This document shows positions 21,945-32,505 of a DNA stretch of 64,000 nucleotides, piece after piece. The notes beneath the pieces were generated by a model. The model ran no database searches, was not told the DNA's origin, and saw only the letters and a program-made list of their open reading frames with translations. The translations under genes and the position numbers were made by a program. The stretch comes from Notospermus geniculatus. Lineage: Eukaryota > Nemertea > Pilidiophora > Heteronemertea > Lineidae. The stretch covers positions 103,642 to 167,641 of the forward strand of contig NMRB01000476.1 in NCBI GenBank assembly GCA_002633025.1, read 5' to 3'. Position 1 is the first letter of the stretch; every line of letters begins with the position of its first letter.

Positions 21945-22145
21945 TATAAACTGTATAGATAAACTCAACACTTGTACTGCGTAAACTGAACAGCGGTAAA
22001 ACTGTGCTGATATGCAGTGTAAACCTCCAGTTATGCAGTTTAAACTGCTCGGGTAAAGTGTACAGTTACGCATTGTAAACTGTACAGGTGTATAAACTGT
22101 TGAGTTACGCAATGTAAATTGTACTCTTATAAATTGTACAGTTCA
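21945..22145. repeat. Degenerate tandem repeat
   Basis: Units of the type TGTACAGTTACGCATTGTAAAC recur with variation (GTTATGCAGTTTAAAC, GTTGAGTTACGCAATGTAAA). The array is AT-rich and non-coding. Confidence 0.6.
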
Positions 22146-22483
22146 CAAATCATGAAGTACACATCAAGCACCATCACCCGCAGGTGATATTCCTGTTTTT
22201 ACACACAACAAATTGTCTGCTCGCGATTTTTTTTCCCGCCAACACTTGCGTCTTGATGATGTATTCCAGTGATATCTCATTTACATCAAATATTCATTAC
22301 AAAAAAAACAAGAAATTGATAGGAAGTATGATTATTTTTTTTACATCCTGTCTGAGATAATGTAACATCTGTGATTGATGCGACACCTGTCAAAAAAAGT
22401 AATTGACATTGCTTGCTCAGTTGGAAGGGCATCTGTGAAGTTCGTGATAAGAGCACGATGGCTGGGGTGTGGGGGTGGGGGTA
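22146..22483. other. No gene seen
   Basis: AT-rich sequence with homopolymer runs and no recognised feature. Confidence 0.5.
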
Positions 22484-22738
22484 TTGTATTTAATTTTTTT
22501 CCATCAGGGCTGAAGCCAAAGCATTGTTAACCCTGGTAAGTACGGAAGAGGTCATCTCAAGCTACTCATGTTCTTCGCTTGGATGGGGTCTTTTACTTGC
22601 CGTTGTAAAGGCACAAGGTACAAGGTACCACGGCTTACTGTCCCTTGCAATGGACGTGAAGATCCAGGGATGATATCCCATACGGCGTGGCCTGGATTCG
22701 AACTGGGACCTGCCGACTCGGCTATCAGGGCTCTTCAA
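22484..22738 (-). mobile_element. tRNA-derived SINE
   Basis: The tail, body and a shortened head (GATTCGAACTGGGACCTGCC then CGGCTATCAGGGCTC) are present. The anticodon arm is deleted. Confidence 0.85.
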
Positions 22739-23534
22739 GATTTGATTTTAGTGATGCCGACTCATCTGTTTCCCAAGTGCTCCAGTAACAACCATCAAAA
22801 TGAAACGTAGCGCATCAGCAGCAGCTAATTTAGCATCTAAGGCTTGCTACGCTAAAATTCTTGTGGAAACAATCCTCCATTATCGTGTAATCTTGGTTGA
22901 TTTGTGCCGGCGGGGAATCTTCTACTCAAACATGACCTCCGTTGACCTCGACAACGAGCGTGATTGAAGATGTAGCATCGCTTGATTTCATCATTATCAC
23001 GATCGCCGTTTTCTCTCAGGTGCCAATTTGTGGGGAATGCACTGTCATCTGGTGATGCGGGATTGATAGGAAGTGTATTCAGCATTGGAGAAAAATTCCC
23101 GCGATTCCCATCAAATCTGTGTTATTTTTTCAAAAAACCTTCCTCATTGTTGAAGACTTGAAAAAAAAATCGGATGTGGAATTTAGTTTTGATTAACACA
23201 CCGGTACTTTGTAGTTCGTTTTTCCGTCAGGGCTGTTGCCATAGCATTATAATGTTTCATTTTCTATGCAAATCCTCGTGACATTTGGGAACTAAACTAA
23301 AAATCACCAAATTATTTGCCCCATGTTTCATTCATCAATTAGGCTGATTTTCCTGCTGTGTGAAGCAAAGTGGAATAGAATTGAAAACACAGTAAAAAAA
23401 CTCTCTGATTTTGTCATAAAAATTATTTGAATTGTCACTCTGATGCTTTATTGAGGTTAGATGTTGACGTTGTGATTACTGATGTACTACAGTGTGTTCC
23501 ATCAGGAAGGTGATAAAAAGGGCATTGCCCAATG
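22739..23534. other. No gene; a SINE tail fragment
   Basis: TTTTTCCGTCAGGGCTGTTGCCATAGCATTA (about 23219-23250) is an isolated SINE tail. Nothing else was recognised. Confidence 0.5.
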
Positions 23535-23690
23535 GGGACCCTTAGCCCGCTGCCTCAATAGGTGTAGTGGTTAAAACTATTGAAATGAAACTGACATTCA
23601 GGTCCTGATCAATTTCCCACACAAAAGGCGTCCACTGTGTACGACTGAGTTTCGGTGTGCTGCCCTCTATCGTAGCTGGGATCCCCATTG
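23535..23690. repeat. Dispersed repeat, partner at 18385-18540
   Basis: It has the same blocks as the 18.4-kb copy, including CAATTTCCCACACAAAAG and CTGCCCTCTATCGTAGCTGG. Confidence 0.75.
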
Positions 23691-23767
23691 AATCTGCTAA
23701 TATCCTCCAGTTTCAGAAAATTTTGACAAAGTAGCTACTCTTTCATAGCAAATTCTTGAATCATACA

Positions 23768-23839
23768 GAAACCCTGTCACATAGTCATTGGAAAGTGCTC
23801 TCGGAGCGCTTTCCAATGAATACATTGTGACAGGATTTC
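23768..23839. mobile_element. Small palindromic MITE (GAAACCC family), copy 1
   Basis: GAAACCCTGTCACATAGTCA and CATTGTGACAGGATTTC bracket a hairpin stem TCATTGGAAAG...CTTTCCAATGA. Relatives are at 34388-34458 and 59631-59706. Confidence 0.75.
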
Positions 23840-23893
23840 CGTAACACCTGAAACACCATCACATTTAGGTATTCATTGGAATATTCTCATGGA

Positions 23894-24179
23894 ATTTTGT
23901 ATTTGTATTTCATTTTTCCGTCAAGGCTGACGCTATAGCATTATTGGCCCTGGTAAGTACACAGGAGGCCATCACAAGCTACTCATGTTCCTCACTTGGA
24001 TGGGGTATTTTACTTGCCCTTGCAAAGACACAAGGTACAAGGCACCACGGCTTACTGTCCCATGCGACGGACGTGAAGAGCCGGGAATGAAAATCCCATA
24101 TGGCCCGGGTTGGATTCGAACCCGGGACCTGCCGCTTGCTAAGCGGACGTGATAACCACTAGGCTATCAGGCTCCTCAT
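23894..24179 (-). mobile_element. tRNA-derived SINE, best-preserved copy
   Basis: On the minus strand the head reads TGATAGCCTAGTGGTTATCA (A box), CGTCCGCTTAGCAAGCGG (anticodon arm, loop TTAGCAA, anticodon AGC as in tRNA-Ala) and GGTCCCGGGTTCGAATCC (B box). The full body and a T-rich tail near GGCTGACGCTATAGCA follow. There is no matching acceptor stem, so it is a retroposon. It is a useful reference for the family. Confidence 0.9.
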
Positions 24180-24296
24180 GGAATGTTTCGCAATGATGGG
24201 AAATGATGGAATGTTTCCCCATTCTCATGGAATGTTTCCCAATGATGGGTTCCAGATGCTCTGCAGCATTTTTTTATTTCGTTTCATTTTCCAAAC

Positions 24297-24538
24297 AATA
24301 GATGATATCACTCCAAAAGAGTGCAGCACCTGACGGGTCAGCTTCATGACATCCTGCACGTCATTTCATGATGTCTTGACGCGAGACGAAAAAAATCAAA
24401 TTATTTCACGACTCATGATCGCCGAAACAAGTGGATTTTTTTTCCGAGTCACGTCATGGCATTCAGAAAAAAGACCTGCGGGATGTCATGACGCTGCCCC
24501 GTCAGGTGCTGCACTCTTTTGGAGTGATAGAGTCTATT
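24297..24538. mobile_element. MITE of the AATAGA family, copy 1
   Basis: It begins AATAGATGATATCACTCCAA and ends TTGGAGTGATAGAGTCTATT. GTGCAGCACCTGACG pairs with CGTCAGGTGCTGCAC. The sister copy at 43815-44047 has the same ends and the shared core word GTTTC(A/G)GCGATCATGA (or its complement). Confidence 0.88.
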
Positions 24539-25771
24539 GGCATTGGCAGTGAAAGTGCTAAGACCATCTGTGGGAAATTGTCGGCATTCAGATCATAAAA
24601 CTGTCGAAACGTCTCCAATTCCAAAACTTTTCTTGTAAAATCAACCAAGTATTGACGACATCGAAGACGAACAATTTGCAACTCGATCGCCGAGCGTTTT
24701 TCAAAGCGTGAAATTCCTCCAGTAGTCACCTTTCACTTGGACCGTAAATGGTGTTTTATTATTCATGATGCAATCACCGCAAACATTCGTGGAAAATTGC
24801 ATCCTCGCTGTATTCTAGCCACTCGAAGCTAATGGCGAATGACACATGTGAAATGACCATAGAACAAGGTTTTAGACACACGAGTTCACATTTCAAAACC
24901 ATTGAAAACCAACTGATGGATTTGTTGAGGCAAATATCTTGTTTGGATATTGGAGGTTGTACAACAAGCGAGAACAAACGTAAAGTCCGGGTACTCTGTA
25001 AAATGTAATTTTAATTACCGTGTAAAGTGTAAAGATCAATGACAATGAATGGTCACGATGTCATGTGGGAGAACTAGTAGGCCACCATCTTTATTGGAAA
25101 GGTCTGTAGATAAAGAATGTCGAGCAACCGTCGGCCCATTGCACTGTGTCCCACCTTGAACAGGGCTGCAGTGCATAACCTGCTCCTCTCAGCAAATCAG
25201 ACACGAAAAAGAGCTTTATGTTCTAACAGACGCTTCAAGCCGATGAACACACCAAACCGAATCTTAAGAAATTACAGACAAAAGGGATGTACGGCTTCAA
25301 AAACAAATTCCCGATCGCGAGAAAAAGATACCGTAATTAATTGACATCGTTGCCCTCATCGCTCGGTTATCGGTTCCATCAATAGGTGTCTCTTGGTGGA
25401 AATAGCAATTAATCAAGCGAGCTCTGATGGAAGGCAGATTATTTTGACAGTTAAGGTACTTCTCTGAATTGTAATCATGGTTTCAATCAAATTCATTCAA
25501 ATGATTAAGTGAGCCAAGATCAGTCTGAGTACTTGTATTCCTATTTGTGCAGGCACGTGGAAAGATGGACGCCGCTTTCAGAATTTTTTCTGAGCTTTTT
25601 CCCAAAGGCTGCGATTTCTGCAGCTGCATGGACGGATTAACCCATGTACTTTTTTCAGCCAATTTTTGATTACACGTATTTCTTCGGCCATTTTGACCAT
25701 TTTGCCTTATTTTCGAAGTGATAACACAGCAACTACTGTCGTCTGTAGGGAGTTCCTGCTTGCAATCATAG
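24539..25771. other. No gene seen
   Basis: Several 60-75 codon frames, none with domain or splice support. No repeat partner was recognised. Confidence 0.5.
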
Positions 25772-25904
25772 AGCTCAATGGCTGATATTCATAAAATCTG
25801 ACAAATGCTTTTACTTCAAGTTTTGTAGTAATTACATTGGGTCTAGCAAATTGTGCAAATCTTAAGTAAAAGCATTTGCTAACTTTTATGAATACCAGCA
25901 ATTG
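25772..25904. mobile_element. Foldback element
   Basis: CAATGGCTGATATTCATAAA...AAATGCTTTTACTT pairs with AAGTAAAAGCATTT...TTTATGAATACCAGCAATTG. It is an imperfect hairpin with arms of about 40 bp. Confidence 0.7.
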
Positions 25905-26077
25905 AGACATCTCGAAGTTGTCATGGGGTGTGGTAACCGTTATGATGTTATCATTGAAAAATTCGGCTTACGCTAACAATGGCAGTGCAGATTATAAAAC
26001 TGGGCTTCGCAACTTAAACACATAAAACTTCATTCTAGCCATGTCGCCAACATGAGCTACATCTTTAATTGCCTGGT

Positions 26078-26605
26078 ATATGATTTTTCTGTCTGGACCG
26101 AAGCCATAGCATTATTGGCCCTAGTAAGTGCAGCAGATGCCATCACAAGCTACTCATGTTCCTCACTTGGATGGGTTCTTTTACTTGCCCTTGCAAAGCA
26201 CCATGGCTAGTCTAGTGCAGCAATGTCTGGCTGCAACATCTAAAACTTCAAGCTGCGTTGCGCACGGTGGCGTATGCAATAGAGCGCTGCCATTTAGCAA
26301 TCATGTGACCCCCAGTCCAAGATAATATGGCCAATCAGCATGGCTGTAACATCTGGATTCAGAATCAACCAATCAGCGTTGGTACCAGCTGGGTCGGTAT
26401 CCTCGTAACAAAAGTTGGCAACGTTGGTCTCAGTCTCGAATGCTGCGCAGTTCACGCATGCGTACACAGAGATCACGCCTCCAGTCTACACCATGGCTTA
26501 CTGTCTCATGTGATGGACTGACGAGCCAGGGATGATTAATCTCATATGGCCCGGGATTTGAACCCGGCTGCTGCTTAAAGCAGATGTGATATCCACTAGG
26601 CTATC
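26078..26605 (-). mobile_element. tRNA-derived SINE split by about 275-bp insert
   Basis: The SINE tail half runs to GCACCATGGCT near 26213. The body resumes after a second ACACCATGGCT near 26485, and the head is at 26545-26605 (GGATTTGAACCC, CACTAGGCTATCAAG). The repeated CACCATGGCT on both sides of the insert is consistent with a target duplication of about 8-10 bp. The insert is non-coding and contains two ACCAATCAGC-type words. Confidence 0.75.
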
Positions 26606-27514
26606 AAGCCTCCTTCCTGGTCATCTGGGCTTTCACCAAATTCTTCAGCCCATCCCATTCTGTCTAAAGATTGTGTTTAATGATGGCAGTGTTTTATGAG
26701 AGGGGATATATTTTGGGTGAAGCTAGCCCTTTTTTACTGGAAATGAATATATCTTGTGGGGTTTGACGGAATCCTACTGCCTTCTCATCTTTGCATCAAA
26801 TCCTTCGGCCAGTCATCAGAATCCATCTTACACTGATACAATTTAACTTCTAGGCTTTAAGCATGATTCATTGGCACACCGATCCGGTCCGTTTGCCCCT
26901 CGTTTTCCGGATACGACAACACAAAAGTCAATTTGATCTATTTTTTTACGGACCTGATTCGGACAAAATCCGTGTGCCAATGAACCCTGCTTTATGCACC
27001 TTTTTACTGTCCGTACAGTCTCAAAGGCGCTTCCCAGTAATACCCCAGTCTCCAGAAACCTTTCTGGGAACCCAGCCGCCGCCCATTCAGCGCATCACTA
27101 GATCCTTTCAGACTGGTCTGTAGCATGTTGGCGCTATTGTAAGTCATGATTAAGGGGAAATTTGTGGCGTGTCTTTTCAACGAGGCGTCAATACAGGCCT
27201 GGAGATGGCAACATCACGGCTTCATGGTTTATCCGATTATCTTGCCGATGTTTTCAAAGACTGTTGAAAGTTATGCCCTGAGTTTAACTCGACTAATTTG
27301 ATTACGAGTTGAAAGTGCGAAATGTGATGAGGAAGTCATATAAGTTTGTTGTTCAATCAGATGAAATATTCTGGAGGCAAAACGCGACCAGGTCCTTTCA
27401 TCCCTTGAAATGGGAGAGTTAGGGTGCCTGGATGTGGAGGTCTGGCTCTCAGTCTACCTTGCTGCCTAGGCTCTGGTACTATTACTGGTTTCTGTGGTAT
27501 TGTCCTTACAGACC
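26606..27514. other. No gene seen
   Basis: An 86-codon frame starts near 26863, without recognisable domain. GATTCATTGGCACACCGATC (26867) pairs loosely with GTGTGCCAATGAACC (26971), a possible small foldback. Confidence 0.45.
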
Positions 27515-28175
27515 AAATTTCAAAGGATGAAAAGTCCTTTGGATGAAATGTGCAGGGAAGAATAAAGTCTTCGGGGACAAAATGTCTAGGGACGAAAAGT
27601 CCTCAGGACAAAATTTCCAGGAATGAAAAGTCCTTCAGTACAAAAAAAATGTCCAGGGACAAAAAGGCCTTTGGGACAAAATGACCTAGGATGAAAAGTC
27701 CTTTGGGATGAAATATTCAGGGATAAGAAGTCCTTCAGGACAAAATGTCCTGGGATGAAAAGTCTTCAGGACAAAATGTCCTGGGATGAAAAGTCCTTAG
27801 GACAAAATGTCCTGGGATGAAAAGTCTTCAGGACAAAATGTCCTGGGATGAAAAGTCTTCAGGACAAAATGTCCTGGGATGAAAAGTCTTCAGGACAAAA
27901 TGTCCTGGGATGAAAAGTCTTCAGGACAAAATGTCCAGGGATAAAAGGTCCTCCAGGACAAAATTTCCAGGGATGAGAAGTCCTTCGGGATGAAATGTCC
28001 AGGGACGAAAAGTCCTTCTTTGGGGACGAAATTTGGGATGAGAAGTCCTGCGGGTCATGAAATGTTCAGGGACGACAAGTCCTTTGGGACAAAACTTTCG
28101 GGGGCGACAAGCCCTTCACGACAAAACGTCCAGGGATGAAATGTCCAGATACAAGAAGTCATTCGAGGATGCAAA
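27515..28175. repeat. Minisatellite, 31-bp unit, about 21 copies
   Basis: The unit is GGACAAAATGTCCTGGGATG followed by AAAAGTCTTCA. The central copies (about 27735-27930) are nearly identical and the flanking ones diverge, the usual pattern of recent expansion from the centre. Confidence 0.93.
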
Positions 28176-28769
28176 GTCCTCTAACCCATGTTTCTTCTCA
28201 GCAGCTCCTCCATCCCCTGTCTTAACAACAGTTGGTGTTGTAAAAAAAGCATCAAGGTTGAGACAAACATCCAAGACACAAGCTTAGGGTAAAAAATACC
28301 CTGTCGCTTGAAGCCAGGTGGAATTACATACATATCCCATCAAAGTTAATTACACCTATCTGTGAAATTAATAACATTTCTCTCAAACTAAAAGACATTT
28401 TTACCTTGCTGTCAAACGAATTATGGCGTCTTAATGATACTGATTATTTTTGTCCCCCGGGGGTCTGACAGCTTGTGGATCATGTGGTCTGGTCGATTGG
28501 TGGTGAAAGGCGTAGTTGGATCCTTGCAGTGACGGAGTTTTGTTCGGCTAAAAGAACATTTAGCAGCTGAAAATGCTGATGTCAGGTTGCACTTCGATTG
28601 CCTGCACCACGACGGAACAGTTGGCATCAAGTGAAGAAATCATGGTCAGGTCACACGGTGAAAATGTCTGTGCTCATCATGGAACAGGCGGCATCTGCGC
28701 GCAGGGAATCATAACTCGAGTCAGGTTTACGCCCGTTGGGATCATGATCCGTCGTGGCACAGAGGTTGA
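28176..28769. other. No gene seen
   Basis: Unassigned sequence with open frames on both strands and no recognised domain. Confidence 0.45.
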
Positions 28770-28960
28770 ACATGTTCAACTCCTGCGATTGGTGATCTTT
28801 TTTATCAGCGACTGATGCCGATCGTCGGAGGTGAGGCGCAACTGCAGCAGTGTCATACATATCGGCGACTGATTTGCTCCGCACATTAGTGGCTCAGATG
28901 CAAAGTGATCCAGAAAAGTCAGTCGCCGCCTGTTCTGTGCGTCGCAAGGTTGTCCTAACA
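28770..28960 (-). repeat. Dispersed repeat, partner at 2285-2480
   Basis: Reverse-orientation relative of 2285-2480. It shares ACTGATGCCGATCGTCG, GGTGAGGCGCAACTGCAG and TTCTGTGCGTCGCAAGGT. Confidence 0.6.
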
Positions 28961-29149
28961 TCAGCATAAGGATTAAACGTCATCACGATAATGAAGATGA
29001 AGGAAGCGTAGAAGAGCTATAGTAGAATGTCCCCGTGATGTGACGGGCTTGTTTCCACCCCAGCATTATCCCACTCTTACTGCTCATTTTCACAGCATCG
29101 TGTTACCTCTTTCTTGAATACAACAGGGATTTTCTCATACAATCGAATA

Positions 29150-29290
29150 CAATCGAGTTTGCTCTCAATGGCAGTTCACCATTGTTGGTTTCCTTACGGC
29201 TTGACCAGAGACATTAAGGATTGCCCAGTGTTTTCTAAGGCGGAGTAGCTTAGAGTTGACTTGCGGGAGAAAAATCTCTTGTGGAGGAGT
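29150..29290. mobile_element. Relative of the GAGTTTTCTC foldback family
   Basis: CTCTCAATGGCAGTTCACCA, GGTTTCCTTACGGCTTGACC, GAGACATTAAGGATTGCCC and GACTTGCGGGAGAAAAATCT line up with 36822-36972 and are more diverged. Confidence 0.6.
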
Positions 29291-30066
29291 GACTTTACCA
29301 ACATTACAACCGTCGGCACCAGGGAATAACACTGAAGATGGCGGGTCACATGTGACCCTGGCGGGCAGGCGCGGGGCGCCATCCAATGCCGGTTCAAGGA
29401 ACTAATTTCCTGTGGTGTGATCAGCCCGAATGGGAATAGAGGCATAACGTATGATGTGGGTAGGTGTGAAGTAATGGAATGGCCCTTCCTCCCACAGAAG
29501 GGAATTCTCACACCCAGGATCTTCACAACCGCTCCCCTACTCCTTGCACTTCAGTGAGGGTACGAACGTAAATGACCTGAGATTCTCAGGACGATGTCGG
29601 TGGTATTAATGCACGGCAAGTAGAGAAACTGTTGTAGTGGAAACAAGCTTTGACAGCCTAACAAGCAATTGTCTCAGACGACACCATACGGCCCCGCAGC
29701 CACCTCTGTCCATAACCTTACCAACACTTCTTAATCATGGAAGTGGTGGGTAAATAAGAGAACGGGTTACCTGTCAGGGAGAATCGAATCACGGCGTCAG
29801 AACGGTCAGCGATCAAAGTCCAGAATTCACTCATAGTGTACCTGGGTAGCTTGACTGGCTAATTACTATAACGTAGTCGCTGACCAATCAGACGGTTGAA
29901 TGGACATCAAAGTACATAACGTACAACGTTAAGGGATTTGTGAGGGATTGTAGTGTGATAAGTTTGTTTGATGTTTTGGTGGCATCGGTAGGTTGAGGTC
30001 ATAACTGATGAAGGTCTTGACACCAGTAACACTTTTGTTTTCCATGATGACCACCTCACCACTACT
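29291..30066. other. No gene seen
   Basis: A 110-codon minus-strand frame overlaps the repeat above and lacks domain sense. Nothing else was recognised. Confidence 0.45.
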
Positions 30067-30190
30067 CAGGCGCAGATCCTGGGGGCGCCCCCGGCGCCCG
30101 CCCCCCCCCTTTCGGCCAACAAGTCTGTAAAATTGACCGTGAAATTATGAAATTTGGAGCATCTCATTGAAATTCACTGCACCTAGTGAG
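30067..30190. mobile_element. CAGGGGCGGATCC-family fragment
   Basis: It starts CAGGCGCAGATCCTGGGGG and continues with TTTCGGCCAACAAGTCTGTA and AATTGACCGTGAAATTATG, matching 52005-52183. The right terminus is missing. Confidence 0.65.
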
Positions 30191-30242
30191 GAATTTTCTG
30201 CAGAAAAGGCAACATTATGGGACACTTACTCTCGTTAGAGGC

Positions 30243-30397
30243 ACTGCCAGTTGATAACGGTCCTAGAACGTGACAAAATTTGGCAACACAGAGAAGTCCA
30301 TGCCGCAGCAGCATCCATAATGACCTGAGGCAATTATGGCCTATATCTGTGACATCAAATTTGTTACATTCTAGGACCGCTGCTGGTGGCAGTAAAG
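30243..30397. mobile_element. MITE of the GGTCCTAGAACG family, copy 1
   Basis: CTGCCAGTTGATAACGGTCC and TAGAACGTGACAAAATTTG pair with CAAATTTGTTACATTCTAGG and ACCGCTGCTGGTGGCAG. Relatives are at 39937-40005 (left half) and 52551-52690. Confidence 0.8.
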
Positions 30398-30828
30398 TGC
30401 AGATCGCAACGTTTTGTCAATCGGCAACTTGTGAGAGGTAAAATTCTTGACGGGCAGTTTTTAGTTGGTCATGCCGTTGCCAGACCCCGAGCAACCAAGA
30501 ACCAAGGAAAAGAGAGAGTAGGTTTGAACTTTGTGATAGACTTGTTAGGAAACACTTTATAGAAAAAGACGTCAACTTTGCATCCAAGGTGTTTGTCCAA
30601 CAACTATCTAATCAATGAAACAATCGTGGCTGCTACTTTTCATTTCTGTCATCTCGGTAATCGCCGGTAACCGTTTATCCGTCTGGGCCCAGATTAATCT
30701 CTGCGATTAATTCTACGCTGGAACCAGATTCAGAGGCATGACAAGACAGGAAAACCAAAGCTTAACAATCAGTTGCCTTTGTTTCGGAAGTTGTTGCTAA
30801 TAGTTTGTTGTAGTATTAATTCATTTCT
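30398..30828. other. No gene seen
   Basis: No exon or repeat was recognised. Confidence 0.5.
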
Positions 30829-31102
30829 GAGCCTTGATAGCCTAGTGGTTATCACGTCCGCTTAACAAGCGGCAAGTCCAGGGTTCCAATCCAGCCTGGG
30901 CCATGTGGGATTAATCATCCCTGGCTCTTCATGTCCGTTGCATGGGACAGTAAGCCGTGGTGCCTTGTACCTTGTGCCTTTGCAAGGCAAGTAAAAGACC
31001 CCATCCGCGTGAGGAACATGAGTAGCTTGAGATGGCCTCCTCCGTACTTACCAGGGCCAATAATGCTGTGGCTTCAGCCCTGATGGAAAAATCAAATACA
31101 AA
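30829..31102 (+). mobile_element. tRNA-derived SINE, full length
   Basis: The head is on the + strand: GCCTTGATAGCCTAGTGGTT, CGTCCGCTTAACAAGCGG (loop TTAACAA) and CCAGGGTTCCAATCC. The body follows and the tail ends GGCTTCAGCCCTGATGG then AAAAATCAAATACAAACACA. It is one of only two copies in this orientation. Confidence 0.9.
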
Positions 31103-31596
31103 CACAAATTCATTTGTGATGAGTAAATTATGATCTGTATGATCAGGCTGTGTATTAGTCACCAGAGTTTTTAGCTCACAATCCTTGGGGAAAAGTGCAT
31201 CACAGACAACAAACAGCGGAAAAAACGTTCGAGAGAAGTGGGTGTGTATTCTTTTCAGTGTGTTGACATAATTTCTAAAAACATGACTAAAATCGATGGA
31301 TTTTTTAACAGAAATCTATATTTTCTGGGTCTGAAAAATTGTCACCTCTGAACATTTGCTGGTAATATTTAACTTGCATCCTACATATGTGAATTTGGAA
31401 TGCTATGTGGTAGGCTATACAGAATTTCGAATGTTCTAACATAGCTCCGCAGATAAACTCCCTACAACTCTTTCTTTTATTTGCGATTTTCATTGGTGCT
31501 GTTGGCCAGGTTACCAATATGGCGGCTGGAGTGGCCATCTTGAATTTCATGACATCATTGATTGACTCTTATTCCAGTTTATCATGGACGTGTTTG
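31103..31596. other. No gene seen
   Basis: No exon or repeat was recognised. Confidence 0.5.
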
Positions 31597-31818
31597 TATA
31601 TTGTATTAGATTTTTCCATCAGTGCTGAAGCCATACATTATTGGCCCTGGTGAGTATGGAAGAGGCCATCTCAAGCTTCTCATGTTCCTCACTTGGGTGC
31701 AACAGACCGAAGACAGAAGAGCCAGGGATGATTATTCCCTCATGGCTCGGGATTCGAACCTGAGATTGCCGCTTGCTAAAAGCGGATGGGATAACCACCA
31801 GGCTGTCAAGGCTCCTCA
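31597..31818 (-). mobile_element. tRNA-derived SINE with internal deletion
   Basis: The tail (GATTTTTCCATCAGTGCTGA) and head (GGGATTCGAACCTGAGATTG, TTGCTAAAAGCGGATGGGAT) are kept. The AAGGCACAAGGTACAAGGCA region is deleted. Confidence 0.85.
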
Positions 31819-32107
31819 TCGTGGAGTGGTTATTAAGGAAGAAAATGGAGACTGATTAAATGAACTCTCAAATAATATGACTCAGAATCAGCATTTTAAA
31901 ATTCCTTGATGAAAACTGTGATGATTTCAATCAAATTAATTTTCAATTATTCTTTGTCGTCTGCACTTTTAAAATTCCCCGATTAGTCCCCTAAGGATCA
32001 CGACTGATTATAATGTCGGTGATTTCAATTTGGAACACGCAACTTATCTATCGTCTTTCTGCTCAGGGAAACTGTACAACAGGCCGGTAGCAACCTCCTT
32101 CGAAGTG

Positions 32108-32191
32108 NNNNNNNNNNNNNNNNNNNNNNNNNNNNNNNNNNNNNNNNNNNNNNNNNNNNNNNNNNNNNNNNNNNNNNNNNNNNNNNNNNNN
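32108..32191. other. Assembly gap (84 N)
   Basis: A run of N. Apparent open frames across it are artefacts. Confidence 0.99.
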
Positions 32192-32275
32192 GGTCAGAGG
32201 CCTGACGCTCTTGCACCCCACGCTCCTCCATAAGACCACATCCACAAAACTCTGTTGGACCAAAGGGTGTGTATG

Positions 32276-32505
32276 GGGTGGTTCAATATTTTCAACATTT
32301 TCACAAGTCTACAAGGCGTAGACTATAGGGGGAAGGGGTTAACACCGGCTGTACACTTTTTGTGTAACATGAAAACATTGATCTCTGTAGGCCTAGATCC
32401 GATGGGGCAGAAGAATCAAAATTTTTTATGTACACTTTGGGGGGAGGGAGGGGGTCATAAAAAAGTCTACTCTCTGTAGACATGTAAGAAAATGTTGAAC
32501 CACCC
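32276..32505. mobile_element. Foldback element (GGGTGGTTCAA ends)
   Basis: GGGTGGTTCAATATTTTCAA pairs with GAAAATGTTGAACCACCC. AAGTCTACAAGGCGTAGAC lies just inside, with GTCTACTCTCTGTAGAC at the other side. It is non-coding. Confidence 0.75.

Noticed and set aside
24110-24180. tRNA-Ala(AGC) gene
   Set aside because: A and B boxes and an anticodon arm are present, but no acceptor stem closes and the same SINE body follows in about 20 places, so it is a retroposon head.
27515-28175. CRISPR-like array
   Set aside because: Units are contiguous with no unique spacers, and the genome is clearly animal.
32025-32263. Open frames across 32108-32191
   Set aside because: They cross a run of N.
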